DNA from: Cytophagales bacterium
Lineage (GTDB): Bacteria > Bacteroidota > Bacteroidia > Cytophagales > Flammeovirgaceae
Direction: 5' to 3'
NCBI GenBank assembly: GCA_025056215.1
Contig: JANWWC010000004.1
Span: 248,001-312,000, forward strand
Length of the DNA: 64,000 nt
The position numbers and the translations under genes are program-made. The notes beneath the pieces are model-generated. The model saw nothing but the letters and a program-made list of their open reading frames with translations, was not told the origin of the DNA and ran no database searches. This document shows, piece by piece, positions 8,721-18,261 of the stretch (position 1 is the first letter of the stretch; the number at the start of each line of letters is the position of its first letter).

Positions 8721-9632
8721 ATGAATACTCGAGATTTTCTACCTTCCTTAAGCGGCGATGTTGCGGTAAAAGTTTATTTTCAAAGTGTGTATCGAATTTT
8801 TTTTATTCCCAGTCGGGCGGTTGTGATTTTGGCTCTCTTGTTCTTGGTGTCGATTTTTTGGGTGCTGAGTGGAAAGAGTTTTTTTATAGAAAAAAAACTC
8901 GATAATTCGTCAGTACAGAATTGTATTCTGAGTGCTCATGAGTTTTTTGCTCTCCAAAAAGAGAAAGTATTGTCATTTTATTGTGAAAAATATAAAGTAA
9001 AAGATGTAAGAAGACTTAGCGATTATCAAAAATTAGAGCTGTCTAAAGCTCTTTCCGACTTATACATCACAAGTTTACTTCCTTTTTTAGAAGTACCGAT
9101 GCATGTTTATTACTTTCTTGTAGATACTACTCAAGTGAATAAAATCCAAACAGCTCTTATGGAACAAATGAAATATAACATTCCTGCTTCTGTTACTTTG
9201 GCGCAAGCAGCGATAGAAACCTCCTATGGTAGAAAGGTAATAGGAAACAATTATTTTGGCATTAAAGCTAAGACTCAAAAAAATAATCAATTTCTTACGC
9301 AAGAATTTTTTACAGAAAAAGAACTACAACAAAATCGTCATCGCGTTCTTCGATACAAAAAAGTTAGACACGATTTGTACGAATGTACTGTTCAAGATAG
9401 ATTTGAGATATATGCTACGGCTTGGGAATCGTTTCGGGCGCGCTCTGAGTATCTAACCCAAAATCCTCGCTATGCATCTTTATTCGAAAAGAAAAATTTT
9501 CATTATTCGATTTGGGCAGAGAAATTAGGTTCAGTACATCGAGGAGGATTAGGTTACGCAACAAATCCTAATTATGGAAATCTTATGAAAGAATTGATTG
9601 AGCGTTACGCATGGTATCTACTCGATTTCTGA
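8721..9632 (+). CDS. Membrane-anchored glucosaminidase (Bax/FlgJ-type, GH73-like)
   Basis: 303 residues. One membrane segment near residues 33-53 (AVVILALLFLVSIFWVLSG) anchors the protein with the C-terminal domain in the periplasm. The C-terminal half has the GH73-like glucosaminidase pattern: NIPASVTLAQAAIETSYGRK with the proposed catalytic Glu in AAIETS, then GNNYFGIKA, a YATAWESFRARSEYL helix and YATNPNYG near the end. Such enzymes cleave the glycan strand of peptidoglycan and help remodel the wall. No LysM or SH3 domain is visible. It has its own promoter and is followed 135 bases later by a terminator. Confidence 0.88.
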   Translation: MNTRDFLPSLSGDVAVKVYFQSVYRIFFIPSRAVVILALLFLVSIFWVLSGKSFFIEKKLDNSSVQNCILSAHEFFALQKEKVLSFYCEKYKVKDVRRLSDYQKLELSKALSDLYITSLLPFLEVPMHVYYFLVDTTQVNKIQTALMEQMKYNIPASVTLAQAAIETSYGRKVIGNNYFGIKAKTQKNNQFLTQEFFTEKELQQNRHRVLRYKKVRHDLYECTVQDRFEIYATAWESFRARSEYLTQNPRYASLFEKKNFHYSIWAEKLGSVHRGGLGYATNPNYGNLMKELIERYAWYLLDF

Positions 9633-9766
9633 AGGTATCTGTAAAAATACGTATACACTAAGGTAAAAATACTGATTGTATCCGTGTTCATGAAGTTGCA
9701 ACTTTACGATATTATTAACCAATAAACAAACGAATATATACTTAATTAATAGGTTTTAGTGGAGGC

Positions 9767-9800
9767 AATCCCGGACAATGTTCGGGATTTTGCTTTTATA
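9767..9800 (+). terminator. Rho-independent terminator downstream of the glucosaminidase
   Basis: AATCCCG (9767-9773) pairs with CGGGATT (9783-9789) around a 9-base loop, followed by TTGCTTTTAT. The stretch 9633-9766 before it holds no gene I can support. Confidence 0.65.
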
Positions 9801-9891
9801 AAAGTCGTTCGTTTTTTTGCTTTGAGCCATCGAGTCATCTTTGTTGTATCTTAATCCCAGGCCTGCTTTCTCGTTGAGGCATTTTTTACTC

Positions 9892-9955
9892 TGTCATTTT
9901 GTTATGTCTTTTAGGAATTATTTAGAAATAATAATGAAGAATTGTCATTTTGTCA
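9892..9955 (+). promoter_or_regulatory. Repeated TGTCATTTTGT elements upstream of the groES promoter
   Basis: TGTCATTTTGTTA begins at 9892 and TGTCATTTTGTCA at 9943, 51 bases apart. The second copy is a tandem TGTCATTT/TGTCAGTT with an 8-base period. They lie about 50-110 bases upstream of the predicted start site, where an enhancer-binding activator of sigma-54 would sit. Their role as activator sites is inference. Confidence 0.5.
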
Positions 9956-9977
9956 GTTTTTTTTGTATTAAAAGGAA

Positions 9978-9992
9978 TGGCACGCTACTTGC
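9978..9992 (+). promoter_or_regulatory. Sigma-54 (RpoN) promoter of groES-groEL
   Basis: TGGCACG CTAC TTGC matches the -24/-12 consensus TGGCACGN4TTGC completely. The diagnostic GG (9979-9980) and GC (9991-9992) are separated by exactly 10 bases. A start near 10003 gives a leader of about 60 bases to the groES ATG. No TAnnTTTG element is present in the leader. Confidence 0.8.
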
Positions 9993-10063
9993 CTATCTAA
10001 AAAGTGAAACCTTTTCGCTTTTGCATAATTGGTTTTATAGTTTCACATCAAACGTTTAAAAAT

Positions 10064-10339
10064 ATGGCAGTAAAAGTAAAACCTTTATCCGACCGAGTAT
10101 TAGTAAAACCGGCACCTGCTGAAGAAAAAACAGCGTCAGGCATTATCATTCCTGATACTGCTAAAGAAAAGCCGCAACGCGGTGAAGTAGTAGCAGTCGG
10201 AACAGGCAAAAAAGATGAGCCTATGACTGTAAAAGTAGGAGATACTGTATTGTATGGCAAGTACTCTGGAACAGAAATCACTATTGATGGAGTAGAATAT
10301 CTCATCATGCGTGAGTCTGATATTTATGCAGTTATTTGA
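10064..10339 (+). CDS. groES: Co-chaperonin GroES
   Basis: 91 residues from ATG at 10064 ([18 protein letters not shown]); an in-frame ATG at 10004 would place the start inside the predicted transcription start region and adds non-homologous residues. The mobile-loop region ([18 protein letters not shown]) and the C-terminal [13 protein letters not shown] match GroES. It caps the GroEL folding chamber in the cytosol. It is the first gene of groES-groEL, 44 bases before groEL, behind a sigma-54 promoter. Confidence 0.97.
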   Translation: MAVKVKPLSDRVLVKPAPAEEKTASGIIIPDTAKEKPQRGEVVAVGTGKKDEPMTVKVGDTVLYGKYSGTEITIDGVEYLIMRESDIYAVI

Positions 10340-10344
10340 TTTAA

Positions 10345-12018
<1,674 letters not shown>

Positions 12019-12038
12019 TCGCAAACTGCTCTAAAGAG

Positions 12039-12072
12039 GTCCCGATGCGTCGAGCATTGGGACTTTTTTATT
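12039..12072 (+). terminator. Rho-independent terminator of groESL
   Basis: GTCCCGATGC (12039-12048) pairs with GCATTGGGAC (12054-12063) around loop GTCGA with one G-T pair, followed by TTTTTTATTTT. It ends where the convergent gene's stop codon begins. Confidence 0.85.
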
Positions 12073-15000
12073 TTAGTCCTCTTTTACGACTTTGACAACG
12101 TACTTCTTGTTTTCAATTATTAAGTGAACAAAATAAACACCCCTAGGAAGAGTTTTGAGATTCAACTCTGTCGAACGCGCACCCTCTAAAATAGTTTTTC
12201 CGTGAACATCTGTTAGAAAAATATCAGAGATTTCGCTATTGGTTAAGATGGTAATTGCATTTTTTGTAGGATTAGGAAATATTGTAAAAGGAAGTAGAGA
12301 GGTGGAGCGTTCTGCTAATAGTCGCTCTACATTTATAAAAAAAGATTTTTCAAAAGAGAGTCCACCTTTGTCTGTCACTCGAATCCGTATCGAATAAGAA
12401 TTTTTGATGTCGTAATGAAATCTTTCAGAAGTTTGGAGTGAATTCCCTGAGATATAAAATGACAAATTGTCAGAATCTCCAGAGCCAGGAACTAAGCTAA
12501 AAGTAAAGTTTTCTAAAGTATCTACGTCAACAGCTGTGAGAGTTCCTACAATAGTAGGAATCGGGTTGTTTTCTGTAACAGACGTAGAAGAAAGGTGTAT
12601 GTTAGTAGGAATTTCGTTGATATCTGTAACTTGAATGAAAAAAACTTTTTCAAAAAATAATCCGCCTACGTCGGTAGCCCTTATCCGAATTGAGTACTGT
12701 TTTTTAGTTTCATAGTCGAAAATATGATTTGCTAAAAGTTGGTTTCCGCTAATTGTGAATTTAGAGTTATCTTCGCCTCCAACGCCGTTGACTAAGCTAA
12801 ACACAATTGTGTGCTGGTTAGTGTCCGTAGCAGTGAAAGTGCCAATTACTTGATTGACAGCATTGTTTTCGGAGATCGTAGCATTGCTTAGTATAATATT
12901 TGTAGGAGGTAAATTTATTTGGAACGATAGAAGTTTATCGTAATATCCTCCTTTGTTATCATCTCCTCGCACAAAGATTCGCCAGTGAAGATTTTCTGAT
13001 GCGGTGATTATGCGTCTGGTGTAGACAGAGTCTCTCGAGATACGGAATGCGTGGTTTTCCTGATTGCATTTTCCTGCCGAGTCGTACAACATAAATCGAT
13101 AAAAATCATTATCAGAATCGCTTGCAGATAATTTTCCTACGAAAGTATTTGCGGGCACACTATCTTGTAGAAGATGATGGGTCAAAAGAATATCAGTAGG
13201 CAACGCATTTGGAGTACCACAAGTAGAAAAAATGGGTGCGCTGCCGGTGTAATCGACTTTATAGCAATTTCCTGCACTATCGTTGATAAGCAATATACTA
13301 TTTTCGAGTTGAACGTATTTTCCTTTGAAAATAGCGCGCTGATAAGCATTCATCGGAACGCTATTGACGGTCCAAGTAGCCAATCTTCCGTTAGGGATTC
13401 CGTTAGGGAAAGTAGGTTGTATAAAAGGAGGAGATTTAGGAATAATTTGTTGAGTAGTAGGTCCATATCCCCAATCAAACATCGGCTCAGTAAAAGTTCC
13501 ACTTGGTTGATACTGTACTTGTAGCGTATCTCCTGCATAAGTGTAATACGTAATTTGATTAGAGCTTACTTGAGACTTATCTAATGAAATTTTAGGCAAA
13601 ACTTTTGTTTTAAAGTCGGTATAACCTGCAAAGTCTTCTGCATTGAATACTTCTACGACGAACCCAATAAGATTTCCTGTCGTTGCTGTATCTCGAAAAT
13701 AGTTGTACTGGGAATGAGAGGTGGTAACGATTGGCAAATTTTGAAATATGGATTTGACAGTAACGTACACTTTGGCGTACTGAATAATAAGCGTATTAGA
13801 AGAGTTATCTATTTCGAAGGTGGGAGGATTTGCGATATCTTTTCGATAACTAATAAAACTATGATTTCTGTTTAAAGAATTTGGCACTGCAATATTTACA
13901 GGGTTGGTGTTATCACCAGTTGGAAATCGTTGAACAAAGTCGTTGAACCAATTGCTTTGCCACGTCGTAAAAATGGATTGAATTGCGGATGTGTTGGGGG
14001 TTGTAGGTACTTTTGTCATTTGAACAAGTACATTTTTATATTGAGCAAATTGCTCAAAGGGTAAGCGCCTTTGTCCATCGAGATTAGTAGGATGTCCGCC
14101 GCTAATATTATATCCTCCATTTCCAGTTAAGATTTGAGCGGAATTGTTGCTCACGGTTCCCGATGAATCTACGCGCACTACTAACTTCCAGTTTAGAATT
14201 TGAGTGCTTCCACCGCCCCAACCCCCGTAGGGTGTATAAGCTGTTCCGAGCGTAAAATTTCTGTCTATATAGAAATCTGCTTGTACGTAACCGATACTAT
14301 CGAGCAAATAAGTAGGATAAGCTATCTTAAAATGAGCTTGTAAGCTTCTTTTTTGTGCTAATCGAACAACTGCCATCGGAGGGCGATAGGTACTAGTTGC
14401 AAAAAAGGCAGTAGGTAAAGGTAAATTAGAGCCTGGTGTAACAAAGCCAGGAAGTGCGTAGTTCCTAGGCGAATCGTCGAACCAGAGCCATCCTAAAAAA
14501 TCGGCTTCTCGATTGAAACTAAGCACTGAACTTCCGCGGCTACTGGCACCTCCGGTAATGCCTTGTGTGTAATAAATGGCTAGTTCTGTAGCATAATAAT
14601 CTAAAACTGCTTTAGCTGCTTGTTTGACTGCGGAGTCTCTAGCAAAATCGTATAGATTCACCCAGCCATGAATGTTGTAAGGATGATAAGTGTTCGAATT
14701 CCACTCACCTGTTCCAGCTTCATAAATTCTTTTGGCGAAGTAGAGTATCCATGTCTTCATTTCAGCCATGCGTAGAGAAGCGGTTGGATAGTCGTTAGGA
14801 TAGTGTTGAAGAGCATATTGGGCAAACAGATAGCCGCTTGTGCGGTTCATGTTTACATGGTTTTCTGTTCCTTCTCCTGTAAATGCATTGTATCTATCAT
14901 TGCGATTAAAAACTAAATTAAGATATTGACGTTTGACATTGTCCGTGAATCCAGGATTGCAAGGATATAAGTAAAGGAGTCGGATGAGTCCTGGAAAATT

Positions 15001-15300
15001 AAAGTGGAATAAGTCGCAATTTACTGCATAAAAAATCATTCTATTAGCAACGACGGTATCCATAGGATTTTGGTTGAGCCTTCCCATAAAGGCAGGATGA
15101 AAGAACTTTCCGTAGTCTCCTGCTCCAGTGCAGGTAAAGCCACTGCTGCCAGGTTGCTGTCTTCGGGAAAGGGTGTCTAACAAAAGCCTAGCGCGGAATT
15201 GGAAACCTGTCTCATAATCTTGTGCGTTTGTACAGATGCTTCCAAAGAGTATAGAAAAAAATAAAAAATGCGCTTTCCTCATCAGATTTTTCATTTTCAT
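12073..15300 (-). CDS. Large secreted protein: toroid-like N-domain, cadherin-like repeats, T9SS tail
   Basis: 1075 residues with a signal peptide (MKNLMRKAHFLFFSILFG, ending near TNAQ). Residues about 90-290 are helical with motifs such as GTGEWNSNTYHPYNIHGW and FLGWLWFDDSPRNY, resembling an alpha/alpha-toroid as in heparinase/alginate-lyase-type enzymes; a catalytic set cannot be assigned. A beta-rich stretch follows. Residues about 790-985 hold two cadherin-like repeats, each with the pattern ENN...VGTxTAxD then SIRIRxTDxGGLxFEKxFFI. The last ~75 residues (FPNPTKNAITI ... LPRGVYFVHLI) are a T9SS type A sorting domain, so the protein is exported across the outer membrane by type IX secretion. 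It is probably a polysaccharide-active or adhesive surface protein and shares a leftward cluster with a TPR protein. Confidence 0.75.
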   Translation of the reverse strand: MKMKNLMRKAHFLFFSILFGSICTNAQDYETGFQFRARLLLDTLSRRQQPGSSGFTCTGAGDYGKFFHPAFMGRLNQNPMDTVVANRMIFYAVNCDLFHFNFPGLIRLLYLYPCNPGFTDNVKRQYLNLVFNRNDRYNAFTGEGTENHVNMNRTSGYLFAQYALQHYPNDYPTASLRMAEMKTWILYFAKRIYEAGTGEWNSNTYHPYNIHGWVNLYDFARDSAVKQAAKAVLDYYATELAIYYTQGITGGASSRGSSVLSFNREADFLGWLWFDDSPRNYALPGFVTPGSNLPLPTAFFATSTYRPPMAVVRLAQKRSLQAHFKIAYPTYLLDSIGYVQADFYIDRNFTLGTAYTPYGGWGGGSTQILNWKLVVRVDSSGTVSNNSAQILTGNGGYNISGGHPTNLDGQRRLPFEQFAQYKNVLVQMTKVPTTPNTSAIQSIFTTWQSNWFNDFVQRFPTGDNTNPVNIAVPNSLNRNHSFISYRKDIANPPTFEIDNSSNTLIIQYAKVYVTVKSIFQNLPIVTTSHSQYNYFRDTATTGNLIGFVVEVFNAEDFAGYTDFKTKVLPKISLDKSQVSSNQITYYTYAGDTLQVQYQPSGTFTEPMFDWGYGPTTQQIIPKSPPFIQPTFPNGIPNGRLATWTVNSVPMNAYQRAIFKGKYVQLENSILLINDSAGNCYKVDYTGSAPIFSTCGTPNALPTDILLTHHLLQDSVPANTFVGKLSASDSDNDFYRFMLYDSAGKCNQENHAFRISRDSVYTRRIITASENLHWRIFVRGDDNKGGYYDKLLSFQINLPPTNIILSNATISENNAVNQVIGTFTATDTNQHTIVFSLVNGVGGEDNSKFTISGNQLLANHIFDYETKKQYSIRIRATDVGGLFFEKVFFIQVTDINEIPTNIHLSSTSVTENNPIPTIVGTLTAVDVDTLENFTFSLVPGSGDSDNLSFYISGNSLQTSERFHYDIKNSYSIRIRVTDKGGLSFEKSFFINVERLLAERSTSLLPFTIFPNPTKNAITILTNSEISDIFLTDVHGKTILEGARSTELNLKTLPRGVYFVHLIIENKKYVVKVVKED

Positions 15301-15338
15301 ACTTTTGTTTTTCTTATTTATCTAATCAAATTTTTGTA

Positions 15339-16625
15339 TTATTCAAATAATCCCCAAAACTTTTTTTGTTTTGTTTCGTTTTGTTTTTCTGGCTCTTTAG
15401 ACTTTTTTACTATTTCTTTCCACTCTTTTTTATTTTGCGCTTTGTATTTTTTAGCTTCCTGATAAGTAGCGTGGTCTTTATCGGCATGTTCTAAAATTTT
15501 ATTAAAGTAAAACACAGCTTCTTCGTTTTGGTTTTCTTGAATGGCGATTTTAGCGAGCGCTTGCAAGGAGTAGAGATAGTAGCCAGATTTGAAATTTTTG
15601 AGTTGTTCAGCGAATTGAACGCTTTTGGTATAATAGAATTTTGCTTTAGGAATATCTAAATACTTGTTTTTGTAAAGTTCTGCTAAGAAAAAAGACGCAT
15701 AACGTCCACTGTTGGCTTCGTAGCCTGTTTTTGATGAGTCGATAGCTGCAAGAATTTCTTTGCATTCTATTTCTAACAAATCTGCAATTCCTAAAGTATA
15801 GAGCACGCGTGCATAGTAGCGATGAAAAAATGGATTGTTAGGAAATTCGCGATGCAGATTTTCTGCAATTAGCAAGGCTTTTTGAGGTTGATTTTCTTCT
15901 GTCAAATAGATTCGCATGAGATTGGTTTGAGCTTCAATGCGGCTATAGAACGCTTCGCGGCTTGCTTTTTCAAGTTGTTGCAGTCCTAAATGTTTGTCTC
16001 CTTTTTCAAAAAATAACATAACGGGTTTTAAGAAAGGATATTCTTTCGGAATCCAAACGGAATAATAGTTATAAATGCCGTCGCCAAACAGAAGTTCAGG
16101 GCTCAAGTCTGTCATAGGGCGAGCGTATTGCATGTATTTAATAGCGTTTTTTCCCGCCAAAGTTGCTTTGGTCCATTGCTCTCGATAAGCATAAAGTTGT
16201 CCCTTTAGTCCGTAAGAGATTGCTAAAAAGAAAGAGGCTTCAAAATTCTTTTTATCTTTATCAAACATTTTTTCTGCAAGCTCTATGGCTTTATCTATAA
16301 ACTTTAATAGAGGTTCGTCATACTGAGTGTTATCAAAGTTGGGCATAATTTTCCACCATTGGCTCAGTCCAAATAGAAAATAGGGCAAAGGGTGCTGCGG
16401 ATAATGTTTGAGCAACCAACGAAACTGACTTTCTGCACGCTCAAACTTAAAATTGTACATATCGTTAATACCTTCTGTAATTTCGATTTGAATTGTCATA
16501 TCAGGCAGTAAATACTTGATGCTGTCTAATTTGGGCATTTGTTGTGCTTGCAAAGAATTGTATAAAACTATCCAGCAAGCTCCCCAAAAGGTATATTGAT
16601 GGAATAAGTTTACTTTTTTGGGCAT
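15339..16625 (-). CDS. Periplasmic TPR-repeat protein
   Basis: 428 residues from ATG at 16625 with a signal-like N-terminus (YTFWGACWIVLYNSLQAQQ). An upstream in-frame GTG at 16655 overlaps the dacB stop codon as GTGA and could be the true start if translation is coupled. The body is helical with TPR-like repeats: FERAESQFRWLLKHYPQHPLPYF near residues 60-85, ISYGLKGQLYAYREQW, and a C-terminal AKAKFYY/AVFYFNKILEHA series. It ends in a Lys-rich tail. TPR proteins act as scaffolds; the partner is unknown. It lies between dacB and the T9SS-secreted protein, 38 bases before the latter, probably in one operon. Confidence 0.75.
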   Translation of the reverse strand: MPKKVNLFHQYTFWGACWIVLYNSLQAQQMPKLDSIKYLLPDMTIQIEITEGINDMYNFKFERAESQFRWLLKHYPQHPLPYFLFGLSQWWKIMPNFDNTQYDEPLLKFIDKAIELAEKMFDKDKKNFEASFFLAISYGLKGQLYAYREQWTKATLAGKNAIKYMQYARPMTDLSPELLFGDGIYNYYSVWIPKEYPFLKPVMLFFEKGDKHLGLQQLEKASREAFYSRIEAQTNLMRIYLTEENQPQKALLIAENLHREFPNNPFFHRYYARVLYTLGIADLLEIECKEILAAIDSSKTGYEANSGRYASFFLAELYKNKYLDIPKAKFYYTKSVQFAEQLKNFKSGYYLYSLQALAKIAIQENQNEEAVFYFNKILEHADKDHATYQEAKKYKAQNKKEWKEIVKKSKEPEKQNETKQKKFWGLFE

Positions 16626-16651
16626 ACATTGTAGGTGTTTTAAACAAAGAT

Positions 16652-18103
16652 TCACAAATTTACTAAGGATAATAAAATTTTTTCGATTCTTTTATTGGCA
16701 GCTGCTATATCTCCTTGAAAATTGTTGAACATAATCGCAAAAGCAAGTTCTTTTTCTGACTTAGTTTTAAGATATCCAATCATACAACGAGCGCGCTTCA
16801 TATAACCTGTTTTTGCAAATACTCTTCCTTCGAGAATAGAACCCATCCCGAATTTGCGAAGTGTTCCACTAAGCCCTGCAATCGGTAAGGAGTTTAAAAA
16901 GTCCCGGTAAACGGGTTCTTTTGTTATCTTAAGAAGGATATCAGTAAAAGTTTTGGCGCTGATAGCATTAAATCGCGAAAGTCCGCTTCCGTCTTCTATC
17001 ACCATACTTTCCGATGAGATTCCTTTGTTTTTCCAAAATTCAAGAATAGCTTCTATTCCGTTTTCAGTAGTTCCTTTCCCTTTTTCTTGTTTACCAATAA
17101 TGCGTAAAATGGCTTCTGCATACAAATTGATGCTTTCTAGATTTGTTTGCCTCACAATAAAGGCTAAAGGGGCTGATTTGTGGGAATGAATGAGAGTAGG
17201 CGTAGTTTCTCGAATTATTTTGTTTTGAAGTTTAGCTAATCGAAAAGTTGTAATTCCTCCATTGATAGAGATTCCTTTTTTTCGCAGAGTGGTTTCTAGT
17301 TGTTGCACCAGGAAAAAAGGGGGGTCAGGCATTGCTCCTCGAATCATGAAGATAGGTACGCCTGCGGGAATAGTACCGCGCAAACTGCGCTCATAGGAAT
17401 AAGGTGCTCCAAAAATATAGCCATTATCACCAGAGTTAGGAGCACCCGTTTTCATTTCATTATAGAATTGAAGCCCTGTGATTTCTGGCTCAGTGCGTAA
17501 AACCATGACGCTTCCTCCTGCCATGCCTGCAGGTTTGAGAAATAATTTGTATTCATTCCCTTGAAAGTTGAGTCCACTGCACAGCGTTCCGTAATAGTTG
17601 CCGATGTCTTCCCAAATCCACGTGTTGGGCAAAGGATGTATATCGAAAATGCGTTCGTCTGCGATGAGTTGTCCTTGTATTTTTTTGATGCCTTTGCTTT
17701 GAATGATATTTGACCATTCCTCTAACAACGCTTCAGGGGTTTCCACGCCGAGAGTAGGGTCGCCACCACCGCGAATGTACAAATTCCCTGAAATGACACC
17801 ATTACTTAACATGCCATCGTATTCTATCCGAGTTTCAAATGTAAAGTTGCTTCCTAACAAAAGAAGTCCTGTAGCTGTAGTAATAATTTTAAGAGCAGAG
17901 GCAGGTGCTAATGCAAGATATGGATTGTATTCTATAACAGTTTCCTGTGTTTGGGTATTGACTACTGAAATACCTATAGAAGCAAATTTCATCTCTTTTT
18001 CGGCAGCAATTTCTGTTATTGTTCTGCGCAATTGTTCAATGGATTGTGAAACAGCGGTGGTTGATAAACAGATTCCGAAAATAATTTTTAGTAACTTGTA
18101 CAT
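16652..18103 (-). CDS. dacB: D-alanyl-D-alanine carboxypeptidase/endopeptidase (PBP4 type)
   Basis: 483 residues, the usual size for class C low-molecular-mass PBPs. A signal peptide (MYKLLKIIFGICLSTTAVS) leads to a periplasmic enzyme. The acylation motif SALK is at residues 69-72, the second active-site segment is EDGSGLSRFN, and the third motif is AKTGYMKRA. The long insertion between the first two motifs, with GNLYIRGGGDPTLG, is typical of DacB/PBP4. It trims or cleaves peptidoglycan crosslinks. Its stop overlaps the possible GTG start of the TPR gene. Confidence 0.93.
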   Translation of the reverse strand: MYKLLKIIFGICLSTTAVSQSIEQLRRTITEIAAEKEMKFASIGISVVNTQTQETVIEYNPYLALAPASALKIITTATGLLLLGSNFTFETRIEYDGMLSNGVISGNLYIRGGGDPTLGVETPEALLEEWSNIIQSKGIKKIQGQLIADERIFDIHPLPNTWIWEDIGNYYGTLCSGLNFQGNEYKLFLKPAGMAGGSVMVLRTEPEITGLQFYNEMKTGAPNSGDNGYIFGAPYSYERSLRGTIPAGVPIFMIRGAMPDPPFFLVQQLETTLRKKGISINGGITTFRLAKLQNKIIRETTPTLIHSHKSAPLAFIVRQTNLESINLYAEAILRIIGKQEKGKGTTENGIEAILEFWKNKGISSESMVIEDGSGLSRFNAISAKTFTDILLKITKEPVYRDFLNSLPIAGLSGTLRKFGMGSILEGRVFAKTGYMKRARCMIGYLKTKSEKELAFAIMFNNFQGDIAAANKRIEKILLSLVNL

Positions 18104-18261
18104 AAGTGGTTTTGTTTTGAAATCTAAGCAAATTTCGAAGGTGAGAATTTTGTAAAAATCTTTAAAAATTCGAAGAAATTGTATTTCTTACTCTTAACAA
18201 CATTTTCGAAATGTTTTTCGTTATCAGTGTAGAGTTGTAAAATGGAATCTGAAATTCTTTG

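Noticed and set aside
9841-10059. 72-residue plus-strand frame upstream of groES
   Set aside because: It covers the TGTCATTTTGT repeats and the sigma-54 promoter and has Phe/Leu-rich noise composition; the region is regulatory.
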